This document shows positions 15,910 to 25,718 of a stretch of 25,775 bases of DNA, piece by piece (the first letter of the stretch is position 1; each line of letters begins with the position of its first letter). The stretch is from positions 1-25,775 of the forward strand of contig JAFLDC010000004.1 of the NCBI GenBank assembly GCA_017302775.1, read 5' to 3'. The stretch is from Sphingomonadales bacterium. Lineage in GTDB: Bacteria; Pseudomonadota; Alphaproteobacteria; Sphingomonadales; Sphingomonadaceae. The notes under the pieces are model-generated. The model did no database searches. It was given only the letters and a program-made list of their open reading frames with translations, and was not told the origin of the DNA. Made by a program: the position numbers and the translations under genes.

Positions 15910-17997
15910 TCAGTTCGGCGGCGGGGCGGCAGCCGGTGCCCGGTCTCCCCCCGTCGCCTCTTTAAGGAACTCCTCGTTGGCGGCGGGCGGTGGTTGGGGC
16001 ACCGGCCCACCTTCGTTGACCGGTTCACGCGGACCGGGATCTTCCCGCGGCGCTTCTGGACCGACAAGGTTGCCCTGCTCATCGACATACTGGTAGTCTT
16101 CCGGGCTGCCGCTCATCATCACTTCATCGTCAGGCTCCAGCTGCCAGGCAGGAAGCGTCGCATCGGTCTCGAACTTTTCGATCGGGCGCCCTGCTACTGC
16201 GACGCGCATATATGCGGCGAAAGCACGTGCCGGTGCGGTGCCGCCCTGCAGGCCCGGCACCGGGCGATCGTCGTCGCGGCCCATCCACACCCCGGTGGTG
16301 ACGCCGCTGGAAAAGCCCAGAAACCAGCCATCCTTGTTTGCTGTAGTCGTGCCGGTCTTACCCGCCACCGGTCGTCCGATCTGCGCGGCCTTGCCGGTGC
16401 CGACGCTGACTGCCGTCTGCAGCATGTCGGTGATCCCGGCCGTGACGTAGGCCGGAACCAGTGTTGAACCAGCCTTCTTTTCCCGCTGATATAGCACCTT
16501 ACCGTCAGTGGTAGCGATCTTGATGATGCCATAGGGTTCGACTGCCATGCCCTTGGCCGAGATCGAAGCGAAGGCGCGGGTCAAATCGATCAGCCGTACC
16601 TCATTGGTGCCCAGCACCATCGACGGCACGGTCGAGATCGGCGTGGTGATGCCAAACCGTTTGGCCATACCGGCCACGGTTGAAAACCCAACTTCCTGAC
16701 CCAGCTGTGCAGCAACGGTATTCTTGGAATAGGCAAAGGCCGTGCGCACATCGATTTTTCCGGCAAAGCCGCCGCCCGAATTGCGCGGGCTCCACCCATC
16801 GATCGTCACCGGCTCGTCGATCACTTCCGCATTGGGGGTATAGCCGGCTTCCAGCGCCGCAAGATAAACGAAAAGCTTCCACGCGGAACCAGGCTGGCGC
16901 ACGGCGTTGACCGCGCGGTTATAATTGGTGGTAACGTAATCGGTGCCGCCGACCAGCGCCAGCACCGCGCCGTCACGGTCCATGCTGACCAGCGCGCCTT
17001 GCGTACCCGCCGGAACGTTGCCCTGGATGGCGTTGGTCGCGGCTTGCTGCAGCTTGACGTCAAGCGTGGTCCAGACCTCGATCGGCTGGTCATTCTCACC
17101 CAGCAGCAGATCCAGCTGGGGCAAAGCCCAATCGGTGAAATAGCGCACCGAATTTTGCCCGGCTTCCCGGGCAAAAGCGATGCCTTTGATATTGGCACGA
17201 GCCGCCTCGGCACTGGTGACCTTGCCGTTCTCTACCATCAGGTCGAGTACCACAGAACCGCGACCCTTGGCGGCTTCGGCGTCGGCCGTTGGCGCATAAT
17301 GCGATGGCGCCTTTACGAGGCCGGCGATGATTGCCGCCTCGGGCAGGTTGATCTCTGTTGCGGGATGACCGAAAAATTTGCGCGAGGCGGAATCAATGCC
17401 ATAGGCCCCGCCGCCAAAATAGACCTTGTTGAGATAGAGCTCGAGAATCTGCGCCTTCGAGAATTTCCACTCGATCGCGAGCGCCAGCACGGCTTCCCGG
17501 GCCTTGCGCCCCACGGTGCGCGGATTGTTCAGGAAAACGGTGCGGGCAAGCTGCTGCGTGATGGTCGATCCGCCCTGCTTCCAGCGGCCTTGCTGAAACC
17601 GGACCCAGAACGAGCGTGCCAGCCCGATCGGATCGATCCCGATATGGCTGTAGTAGCGCTTGTCCTCGGTTGAGAGCATCGCGTCCTTCATCACCTGCGG
17701 GATTTGATCGTGCCCCACCCATTTGCCATAGCTCGGCCCGAGAGAAACCAGCTGTGTCCCGTCGCGCGCGCGAACCACAATCATCTGTTCGTTCTGGGTC
17801 GATTTGATCTGATCGAACCCCGGTAATGACTGCGCTGTAAAGGCCACCGCCACTGCCAGCGCCAAAAGGCCAAGCACGCCCAGTGCTCCGCCCCACACGA
17901 GCAGGCGGCGCAGGAACAGGCGCAAGCCGGTTGGACGGGGTTTGGCGGGCTTGCTGCCGCGCGGCGGCGGGGTGCGCCGGACATCGGTTCTGGCCAT
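15910..17997 (-). CDS. Class A penicillin-binding protein (PBP1A family)
   Basis: A 695-residue bifunctional peptidoglycan synthase anchored in the inner membrane. A basic, proline-rich cytoplasmic N-terminus precedes one membrane segment (about 33-54). The glycosyltransferase domain has the catalytic Glu111 in STEDKRYYSH, then GGSTITQQLARTVFLNN (142-158) and ELYLNKVYFGGGAYGI. The transpeptidase domain has the Ser371-x-x-Lys374 motif (PGSAWKLF), Ser424-Lys-Asn (YSKNT) and Lys547-Thr-Gly (AGKTGTT). It is shorter than E. coli PBP1A and seems to lack the inserted OB-like domain. The C-terminal 60 residues are acidic and proline-rich. Transcribed toward degP with no room for an intrinsic terminator between them. 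Confidence 0.94.
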   Translation of the reverse strand: MARTDVRRTPPPRGSKPAKPRPTGLRLFLRRLLVWGGALGVLGLLALAVAVAFTAQSLPGFDQIKSTQNEQMIVVRARDGTQLVSLGPSYGKWVGHDQIPQVMKDAMLSTEDKRYYSHIGIDPIGLARSFWVRFQQGRWKQGGSTITQQLARTVFLNNPRTVGRKAREAVLALAIEWKFSKAQILELYLNKVYFGGGAYGIDSASRKFFGHPATEINLPEAAIIAGLVKAPSHYAPTADAEAAKGRGSVVLDLMVENGKVTSAEAARANIKGIAFAREAGQNSVRYFTDWALPQLDLLLGENDQPIEVWTTLDVKLQQAATNAIQGNVPAGTQGALVSMDRDGAVLALVGGTDYVTTNYNRAVNAVRQPGSAWKLFVYLAALEAGYTPNAEVIDEPVTIDGWSPRNSGGGFAGKIDVRTAFAYSKNTVAAQLGQEVGFSTVAGMAKRFGITTPISTVPSMVLGTNEVRLIDLTRAFASISAKGMAVEPYGIIKIATTDGKVLYQREKKAGSTLVPAYVTAGITDMLQTAVSVGTGKAAQIGRPVAGKTGTTTANKDGWFLGFSSGVTTGVWMGRDDDRPVPGLQGGTAPARAFAAYMRVAVAGRPIEKFETDATLPAWQLEPDDEVMMSGSPEDYQYVDEQGNLVGPEAPREDPGPREPVNEGGPVPQPPPAANEEFLKEATGGDRAPAAAPPPN

Positions 17998-18017
17998 AGG
18001 GCTTTACTTGATCCTCC

Positions 18018-18038
18018 CGCCGGGAAAACGGCCCGGCG
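18018..18038 (-). other. GC-rich hairpin in the leader of the penicillin-binding protein gene
   Basis: A perfect inverted repeat, CGCCGGG and CCCGGCG, is separated by 7 nt and lies 21-41 nt upstream of the ATG at 17997. No T-run follows on either strand, so it is not a convincing intrinsic terminator. It could be a leader stem-loop or a chance GC-rich dyad. Confidence 0.35.
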
Positions 18039-18153
18039 CCGCTGCCCCCTTAGGGCAAAGCGGGCGCAGCGTTAATGGGGGAAATGTGAAGATCGGGTGC
18101 AGGCGGACCCCAGTGACGAACTGTCAACCTTAACCGGGTAAAAGTTATTCAGG

Positions 18154-18591
18154 ATGAAGATGATGGCCAAGGGGGCCAAAATGGCAAAACCCGTCAGAAA
18201 AGGCGCCGTGCGTTACGTTGTGCTGGGCGTTGTTTGCCAAACGCTGTCCAAAGGCATGGAAGCGATGGGAGACCGCGCCATGCTCGAAGCCGGACCAGGT
18301 CAGGGAGCCGGTCTGCCCTTCTACCTGCCCGCCCTGTTGCTGACCCTGATCGCAGTAGGCCTGTTCCTGTTTGCAATGAGGCGGCTTTACCACCGGCTCA
18401 CCGGCAAGGATGGACAGGCCGCCTCGCCGGCGCCGCTGCCCGCCACCCGGACGCAGCGCATCGATGCTCCGTCAATCGACGTCGATGCCGCCTTGGCCCG
18501 TTACCTGGCCAAGCGCCCACCCGGCCCACCACAACCACCGATCCCGGCACGGCGGGGCAGTTTCGGCAAAAAGGGTGGCGGGGCCGGTTAG
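18154..18591 (+). CDS. Small single-pass membrane protein, function unknown
   Basis: 145 residues with no recognised domain. A basic N-terminus (about 1-20) is followed by a mildly hydrophobic stretch. Next come one clear membrane segment (LPFYLPALLLTLIAVGLFLFAM, about 54-75), a basic RRLYHRLTGKDG and a proline/alanine-rich tail containing APSIDVDAALARYLAKR and ending [13 protein letters not shown]. The tail is predicted to be cytosolic by the positive-inside rule. The start may also be the ATG at 18163, which is better spaced from the AGGA at about 18151. It is divergent from the penicillin-binding protein gene (156 bp between them) and converges on nfeD with a four-base stop overlap. Coding potential is inferred from length, position and composition. 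Confidence 0.7.
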   Translation: MKMMAKGAKMAKPVRKGAVRYVVLGVVCQTLSKGMEAMGDRAMLEAGPGQGAGLPFYLPALLLTLIAVGLFLFAMRRLYHRLTGKDGQAASPAPLPATRTQRIDAPSIDVDAALARYLAKRPPGPPQPPIPARRGSFGKKGGGAG

Positions 18592-19028
18592 TGGAGATGT
18601 TCGACCAGCAGCACCGCCCCATCGCTGCCTGATACCCGCATTCTGGTGCCAGGCTCTGCATCCGGACCGCGCGCCAGCCACTCGCTGTCCCCCATCCGAA
18701 CCCGGCCTTCGCCCGCTGCGATAACCTGGCTGACCACGACGACTTGCCCGATCGACCGTGCTCCGCGATCATTCATCTTGGGGTCGGCAGCTTCAAGCGG
18801 ATGCTGGCGCAACCAACGTTTGCCCGCGAACGCCAACACCAGCGACAGCACGGCAAACATCAGCACCTGCCACGGTAGGCCGATCGGGGTCATCCATGCG
18901 GCGAACCCGGTGACCAGCGCCGCCGCGGCCATCCAGATCAGGAACACGCCGGGAATGGTCATCTCACCAATCGCCAGCAGCAGTCCCAGGCCCAGCCATA
19001 ACCAGTGTGGCTCAATCCCGTCGATCAT
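18588..19028 (-). CDS. nfeD: NfeD-family membrane protein (short form)
   Basis: 146 residues. The N-terminal half holds two or three membrane segments ([56 protein letters not shown]), and the C-terminal half (about 85-146) fits the small OB-fold domain of NfeD, with [30 protein letters not shown]. It lacks the N-terminal serine protease domain of long NfeD proteins. The family partners with SPFH proteins in membranes, and here it overlaps the upstream SPFH gene by ATGA (19025-19028), the classic stomatin-NfeD pair. Confidence 0.92.
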   Translation of the reverse strand: MIDGIEPHWLWLGLGLLLAIGEMTIPGVFLIWMAAAALVTGFAAWMTPIGLPWQVLMFAVLSLVLAFAGKRWLRQHPLEAADPKMNDRGARSIGQVVVVSQVIAAGEGRVRMGDSEWLARGPDAEPGTRMRVSGSDGAVLLVEHLH

Positions 19029-19945
19029 TTCGGCTGAACCTTACTACCGATCGCATCTTTGACCAGTTCGCCGATCCCGCCGATCGAGCCGATCAGCTGA
19101 GTCGCCTCAACCGGGAACAGGATGGTCTTCGCATTGGGCGAAGTGGCGAAGGCCGCCACGGCCTCGGTATACTTCTGGGCGACAAAGTAATTGAGCGCCT
19201 GCGTACCCGAGGTCGCAATCGCTTCGGACACGACCTGTGTTGCCCGGGCCTCCGCTTCTGCCGAGCGTTCACGCGCTTCCGCGTCGCGGAAAGCAGCCTC
19301 CCGGCGCCCTTCGGCGGACAGGATCGCCCCCTGCTTTTCGCCTTCGGCCCGCAGGATTTCTGCCGCGCGCAGACCTTCTGCTTCAAGAATGTTGGCACGC
19401 TTTTCGCGCTCAGCCTTCATCTGCCGGGCCATGGCGTTGGAAATATCGGCCGGCGGGCGGATGTCTTTCACTTCCACCCGGGTCAGCTTGACGCCCCACG
19501 GCGCGGTCGCGTGATCGACCACGGACAGCAGCCGGGCGTTGATTTCATCCCGCTTCGACAGGCTCTCGTCCAGATCCATCGAACCCATCACCGTGCGCAG
19601 GTTGGTGGTGGTGAGCTGCATGATCGCCACGTAAAGGTTCGACACCTCGTAGGCCGCCTTGCCGGCATCCAGCACCTGGAAGAACACGATCGCATCGACC
19701 CCGACCATCGCGTTGTCTTTGGTGATGATTTCCTGGCCTGGAATATCCAGCACCTGCTCCATCATGTTCACCTTGTGACCGACCCGGTCGATGAACGGGA
19801 GGATGATGTGCATGCCCGGATTGGCTGCCAGAGTGAATTTCCCAAAACGCTCAATGGTATAGACGTAGCCCTGCCTGACGACACGTACCGCCATGAGCAG
19901 GAATATGAAAACCAGACCGACCAGAGAAATTAATACGCCCAACAT
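19025..19945 (-). CDS. qmcA: SPFH/band 7 protein of the QmcA/paraslipin type
   Basis: 306 residues. An N-terminal membrane segment (about 3-22) is followed by the SPFH domain ([32 protein letters not shown]), with the well-conserved [15 protein letters not shown] and [17 protein letters not shown] long charged alanine/glutamate helix (about 165-235) and a C-terminal [14 protein letters not shown] complete the typical layout. Such proteins form large membrane-bound cages or microdomains; E. coli QmcA is the closest well-known relative. The ATG at 19945 has GGGAG 8 nt upstream. It is translationally coupled to nfeD. It is a second SPFH system in the window, separate from hflKC. Confidence 0.93.
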   Translation of the reverse strand: MLGVLISLVGLVFIFLLMAVRVVRQGYVYTIERFGKFTLAANPGMHIILPFIDRVGHKVNMMEQVLDIPGQEIITKDNAMVGVDAIVFFQVLDAGKAAYEVSNLYVAIMQLTTTNLRTVMGSMDLDESLSKRDEINARLLSVVDHATAPWGVKLTRVEVKDIRPPADISNAMARQMKAEREKRANILEAEGLRAAEILRAEGEKQGAILSAEGRREAAFRDAEARERSAEAEARATQVVSEAIATSGTQALNYFVAQKYTEAVAAFATSPNAKTILFPVEATQLIGSIGGIGELVKDAIGSKVQPK

Positions 19946-20017
19946 TTGACGAGCTCCCAGCTTTGCCTTGTGCCATGGTAGCGCGCGGCTCTACCGGGGC
20001 AAGCGAAACCGGCGCAA

Positions 20018-20983
20018 TCAGGACTCGACGGCTGGCCCGCCCGCTTCGAATTGCGCGCCGACATGGGCGACACCGCGCCGGGCCGCCAGCGCTTCCTGGC
20101 GCTGCCGCTCGGCATAGCGGGCGCGCTGGTCATCGCTGCGCTCGCCATGGCAGGCCGGGCAACTGACCCCCTCGGCGTAAAGCGGAGAAGTCTGGTCCGC
20201 CGGGCTGACGGGGCGGCGGCAGGCGTGGCACAGCGCATGCGTGCCCAGTTTCAGGCCATGCCCCACCGAAACCCGGGCGTCGAACACGAAGCACTCGCCC
20301 TCCCAGGCGCTGTCCTGCGCCGGCACCTCTTCAAGATACTTCAGGATTCCGCCCTGCAGGTGATAAACTTCCTCGATCCCCTCGGCTTTCAGGAACGCGG
20401 TCGATTTCTCGCAGCGGATCCCACCGGTACAGAACATCGCCACCTTGGGCGGCTTGCCGGTGCCGAGCAGAGCCTCGCGCTGGGCCCGGAACCAGGCGGG
20501 AAAATCACGAAAGCTGGCGGTTTTCGGATCGATCGCGCCGCGAAAGGTGCCGATCGCTACTTCGTAATCGTTGCGGGTATCGATCAGGATCGTATCCGGA
20601 TCGGCGATCAACGCGTTCCAATCGTGCGGAGCGACATAGTGCCCGACCGTTTCCAGCGGGTCGATCTCCGGCTCACCCATGGTGACGATTTCGGCCTTGA
20701 GCCGCACCTTCATCCGGTGGAACGGCATGGCGGAGGCGCGGGAATACTTGACCTCGATTCCGGCGCAGCCCGGCAGTGACCGGACCACCGCGATCAGCGC
20801 GTCGATCCCCGCGTCCGTCCCCGCAACCGTGCCGTTCAGCCCTTCGCGCGCGACCAGCAACGTACCCTTGATTCCATGCACCAGACAGGCGTCGCGCAGC
20901 ACTGCCTGGATCGCAGCGCGATCATCAAACCGGGTAAACTGATAAAGCGCAGCAACGCGGATCGGGAGGTGTTGGTCGGTCAC
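20018..20983 (-). CDS. trhO: tRNA uridine-34 hydroxylase (rhodanese-like)
   Basis: A 321-residue YceA/TrhO-family protein. An N-terminal ferredoxin-like domain ([28 protein letters not shown]) precedes a rhodanese domain with the catalytic Cys185 in [17 protein letters not shown]. The C-terminus has paired CxxC motifs (CHAC, CPAC), seen in many family members. TrhO makes 5-hydroxyuridine at the wobble position of certain tRNAs, without needing oxygen-independent prephenate chemistry. The start is a GTG at 20983. It lies 18 nt after the ligI stop on the same strand, so it may be read from the lig promoter although its function is unrelated. Confidence 0.93.
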   Translation of the reverse strand: MTDQHLPIRVAALYQFTRFDDRAAIQAVLRDACLVHGIKGTLLVAREGLNGTVAGTDAGIDALIAVVRSLPGCAGIEVKYSRASAMPFHRMKVRLKAEIVTMGEPEIDPLETVGHYVAPHDWNALIADPDTILIDTRNDYEVAIGTFRGAIDPKTASFRDFPAWFRAQREALLGTGKPPKVAMFCTGGIRCEKSTAFLKAEGIEEVYHLQGGILKYLEEVPAQDSAWEGECFVFDARVSVGHGLKLGTHALCHACRRPVSPADQTSPLYAEGVSCPACHGERSDDQRARYAERQRQEALAARRGVAHVGAQFEAGGPAVES

Positions 20984-21001
20984 GGCTGCCTATTCGCCGG
21001 T

Positions 21002-22915
<1,914 letters not shown>

Positions 22916-22923
<8 letters not shown>

Positions 22924-23593
22924 ATTTCAGCCCTTCCTTCTCAAGCCGCTCGCGCATCTTGTACATGTCAAGGCCGAGAACGCCGGCGGCCAGCTTGGCG
23001 CGCTTTTCGCCTTCGTTGGCTTCGCGCGCCTGCGCGGCAGCAAGGACTTCGGCAGCCTTTTCGCGCGGGACGACGCAGACGCCGTCATCGTCCGCCACGA
23101 TCACGTCGCCCGGATTGACCAGGGCATTGGCGCAGACCACCGGCACGTTGACGCTGCCCAGCGTGTTCTTGACCGTGCCCTGCGCATAGACCGCCTTCGA
23201 CCAGACGGGGAACTGCATTTCCGTCAGGTCGCGGACATCACGCACCCCCGCATCGATGATCAGCCCCCGGCAGCCGCGCGCCTGGGCCGAGGTGGCAAGG
23301 AGATCGCCGAAATAACCATCCTCGCAGGGCGAAGTCGGGGCCAGCAGCAGGACGTCACCGGCCTTGAGCTGTTCGATGGCGACATGGACCATCCAGTTGT
23401 CCCCCGGCGGGGCGCTGATCGTCACCGCGCTGCCAGCGATCCGCGCCCCGGCATAGATCGGGCGCATGTAGCTGGCGAGCAGACCGGTGCGGCCCTGGGC
23501 TTCGTGCACCGTGGCGACGCCGCACCTGGCAAGGCCATCGATCACCGCGGGATCGGCCCGCTCGATGTTCTGGACGACGACACCCATGCGCAT
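22916..23593 (-). CDS. ligK: 4-carboxy-4-hydroxy-2-oxoadipate aldolase / oxaloacetate decarboxylase
   Basis: A class II pyruvate aldolase of the RraA-like fold, 225 residues. It cleaves 4-carboxy-4-hydroxy-2-oxoadipate to pyruvate and oxaloacetate and can decarboxylate the latter. The metal and substrate site blocks are present: [54 protein letters not shown] (with the conserved Arg-Asp), and [18 protein letters not shown]. Two starts compete. The ATG at 23593 is only 3 nt from GGAG, whereas the ATG at 23587 ([12 protein letters not shown]) has that GGAG 9 nt upstream and is probably used. It heads the ligK-ligU-ligI operon and is divergent from the regulator gene. Confidence 0.95.
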
Positions 23594-23610
23594 TTACTCC
23601 GCTTGCTCCG

Positions 23611-23665
23611 ATGGCCAAGGGCCATGCGCCGCCGCCCGTGCGCCAGCCAATGCGAAGTTGGCGCA
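23611..23665. promoter_or_regulatory. Divergent ligK/regulator control region with two dyads
   Basis: Between ligK and the LysR gene lie two inverted repeats. One is TGCGCCA-N13-TGGCGCA (23639-23665), which contains an inner GCCAA-N7-TTGGC (23646-23662). It has the size of a LysR-type recognition site and sits about 30 bp before the regulator start, overlapping a weak -35/-10 candidate (TTGGCG-N18-TAATCG) for that gene. The other is ATGGCC-N3-GGCCAT (23611-23625), close to the ligK start. LysR proteins commonly bind such shared regions and repress themselves while activating the divergent operon. Confidence 0.6.
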
Positions 23666-23694
23666 GGGCATAAACATTTGCTAATCGCGCAGCC

Positions 23695-24849
23695 ATGATC
23701 AGCCGCCCGCCCAACATCCGCCACTTCGCCGCGCTGGCCGCGACGGTGCGCCACGGCAGCCTGACGCGGGCGGCGCGTGCGGTCAACCTGACCCAGCCCG
23801 CACTGACCCAGGCGATCACCGGGCTGGAGGCCAGTCTGGGTGTCAGCCTGTTCGACCGCAGTGCACAGGGCATGGTGGCAACCGAGCCGGCGCTGATCCT
23901 GGCTCCGCGCGCCGAGGCGGCGTTGGAGCAGATCGGCAGCCCCCGCGTCACCGGCACGCAGGTACGCGCCTTTCTGGCCGTGGCGCGGGCCGGATCCTAT
24001 GCCGGGGCGGCGGAAGCGACCGGGCTGTCCTCCGCCTCGCTGCACCGCGCCGTGGCTGACCTTTCCGTGGCGCTGGGCCAGCGACTGGTCGAGCGGCGCG
24101 GGCGTTCGATCCTGCTGACGCACGCGGGCGCGCGGCGCGCGCGTGGTTTTGGCCTGGCCATGGCGGAACTGCGCGCCGGGCTGGCAGAAGTCGCCGCCTG
24201 GCAGGGGAAGGGCGCGGGGCGCATCGTCATCGGCGCCATGCCGCTGTCGCGCGCGCGCTGGCTGCCCGAAGCGCTGGTCCGCTTTGCCCAGGCGCATCCC
24301 GGCGTGGACCTTGCGGTGCACGAAGGGAGCCACGCCGAACTGGCCGGGCCGCTACGCGATGGCGAGATCGACCTGATGCTGGGTGCCCTGCGCGACGCGG
24401 TCGAGGCGGACGGGCTGGCGCAGGAAGCCGTGTTCGAGGACCGCCCGGTGCTGGTCATGCGCGCCGACCACCCCTTGCTGGCCAAGCGCGATCCGGCGCG
24501 CGCCATGCTGGCCCATCCGTGGATCCTGCCAAGCCGTGAAACCCCGCTGCGCCGCTATTGGGAAGCGATGATGCGCGAACTGGGGCACGAGCCGCCGCAC
24601 GTTCCCATCGAATGCGGATCGGTGATGATGGTTCGGCAATTGCTGCTCTCGGGAAACGGGCTGACGCTGCTGTCGCCGGGGCAAGTTTCGGTCGAACTGG
24701 AAGCGGGCGTGCTTGCCGCCCTGCCCACCCCCGCGCCAGTGCGCCGTACCATCGGCATCATCACTCGCGCGGGCTGGCGGCCCACCCCGGCGCAGGCAGC
24801 TTTCATCGCCTTGCTGCGCGAGGTGGGGGGCACCCTCGCCCCGGCGTGA
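23695..24849 (+). CDS. ligR: LysR-type regulator of the lig genes, with two N-terminal helix-turn-helix modules
   Basis: 384 residues, about 80 more than a standard LysR protein. The first winged-helix module (about 7-68) has FAALAATVRHGSLTRAARAV, LTQPALTQAITGLEASLG and LFDRS. A second (about 86-146) repeats the layout with RAFLAVARAGSYAGAAEATG, LSSASLHRAVADLSVALG and LVERRGRSILLTHAG. The effector domain starts near 175 (GRIVIGAMPLSRARWLPEAL) and reaches the C-terminus. In SYK-6 a LysR protein, LigR, controls ligK-orf1-ligI and ligJABC. The same role is inferred here from its position between those operons. The extra DNA-binding module is visible in sequence, but whether both bind DNA is unknown. 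The effector is unknown here; a pathway metabolite such as protocatechuate or gallate is the natural guess. Confidence 0.85.
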   Translation: MISRPPNIRHFAALAATVRHGSLTRAARAVNLTQPALTQAITGLEASLGVSLFDRSAQGMVATEPALILAPRAEAALEQIGSPRVTGTQVRAFLAVARAGSYAGAAEATGLSSASLHRAVADLSVALGQRLVERRGRSILLTHAGARRARGFGLAMAELRAGLAEVAAWQGKGAGRIVIGAMPLSRARWLPEALVRFAQAHPGVDLAVHEGSHAELAGPLRDGEIDLMLGALRDAVEADGLAQEAVFEDRPVLVMRADHPLLAKRDPARAMLAHPWILPSRETPLRRYWEAMMRELGHEPPHVPIECGSVMMVRQLLLSGNGLTLLSPGQVSVELEAGVLAALPTPAPVRRTIGIITRAGWRPTPAQAAFIALLREVGGTLAPA

Positions 24850-24883
24850 TGGCCGCCGCAACACTTCGCAAAATCTGATGAGC

Positions 24884-24906
24884 CCAACCGTCATTCGATT
24901 GGCGCA
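24884..24906 (+). promoter_or_regulatory. Candidate regulator half-site upstream of the dehydrogenase-ligJ operon
   Basis: The 8-mer TTGGCGCA at 24899-24906 is identical to the right arm of the ligK-side dyad (23658-23665). A CCAA at 24884-24887 forms a loose CCAA-N11-TTGG inverted repeat with it. It lies 30 bp before the next start codon, in an 86-bp gap. This suggests that one regulator acts on both lig units, but a single 8-mer match is weak evidence. Confidence 0.4.
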
Positions 24907-24924
24907 CGCGCGGGCGGCAGGGTC

Positions 24925-24939
24925 ATGGCTGGAGGATGA
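24925..24939 (+). other. Four-codon leader frame overlapping the next start codon
   Basis: ATG GCT GGA GGA TGA reads as a four-residue peptide. Its stop overlaps the ATG at 24936 as ATGA, and its GGAGG abuts that ATG with no spacer. An AGGG at 24919-24922 could serve as ribosome site for the leader frame. It may feed ribosomes to the dehydrogenase gene, or be a coincidence. Confidence 0.3.
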
Positions 24940-25718
24940 GCGCAGAGCTGGCCCTGATCGGTTATGGGGAGGCGGGATCGACCTTTGCCCGCGCAGGCGG
25001 CTGGGGCCGGTGCACCGCTGCCTGGGACCTGCTGCCCGCCCGCCGCGCCGCGCTGGCCGCTGATTGCCTCATCGCCGATGCAACGCTGGGCGCCGCGCAG
25101 CTCGTGCTGAGCCTGGTCACAGCTGATGCCGCTCTACCCGCCGCTGAATGCTATGCTGCACGCCTCGCCCCTGGCGCACTCTATTGCGACGGCAATTCGG
25201 TCGCCCCGCAGACCAAGCGCGCGGCGGCTCGCGCGGTGGAAGCGGCGGGGGCGCGCTATGTCGACATGGCAATCCTTGCGCCGGTGAACCCCGCGCGGCT
25301 GGCCGTGCCGTTGCTGCTGAGCGGCCCTGCCGCGCCCGAGGCGGAAGCAGCACTGCGGCTGGCGGGCTTTACCGAGGTGCGCGTAGTCGGCAGCGAGGTG
25401 GGGCGGGCCAGCGCGATCAAGATGATCCGCTCGGTCATGGTCAAGGGGATCGAGGCCTTGACCGACGAGATGATGCAGGCCGCCGCAGCTGCCGGGGTGG
25501 CGGACGAAGTGCTCGCCTCGCTCGACGCCAGCGAGAAGGCGACGGGCTGGGCGGCACGCGCGGCCTATAACCGAGAGCGCATGACTACCCACGGCGCGCG
25601 GCGCGCCGCCGAAATGGAAGAAGCCGCCAAGACCCTGCTGGCGCTGGGAGTGGCCCCGGTGATGACGCGGGGCACGGTCTATCGGCAGCGGCGGGCTGCC
25701 GGAAAGGAAGCCAAATGA
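24936..25718 (+). CDS. 6-phosphogluconate-dehydrogenase-like NAD(P)-binding protein (DUF1932)
   Basis: 260 residues. The N-terminal Rossmann domain opens with LIGYGEAGSTFA (GxGxxG). DGNSVAPQTKR and YVDMAILAPVNP follow, matching the beta-hydroxyacid dehydrogenase layout. The C-terminal DUF1932-type helical domain begins with VGSEVGRASAIKMIRSVMVKGIEAL, where the Lys corresponds to the family's catalytic lysine. The substrate is unknown. Its stop overlaps the ligJ start (ATGA), and it sits just after the lig regulator, so a role in the protocatechuate or related pathway is likely but not proven. It is not LigC, whose family is GFO/IDH-like. No alternative start lies upstream before an in-frame TGA at 24879. 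The GGAGG touching the start codon is unusual. Confidence 0.82.
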   Translation: MSAELALIGYGEAGSTFARAGGWGRCTAAWDLLPARRAALAADCLIADATLGAAQLVLSLVTADAALPAAECYAARLAPGALYCDGNSVAPQTKRAAARAVEAAGARYVDMAILAPVNPARLAVPLLLSGPAAPEAEAALRLAGFTEVRVVGSEVGRASAIKMIRSVMVKGIEALTDEMMQAAAAAGVADEVLASLDASEKATGWAARAAYNRERMTTHGARRAAEMEEAAKTLLALGVAPVMTRGTVYRQRRAAGKEAK

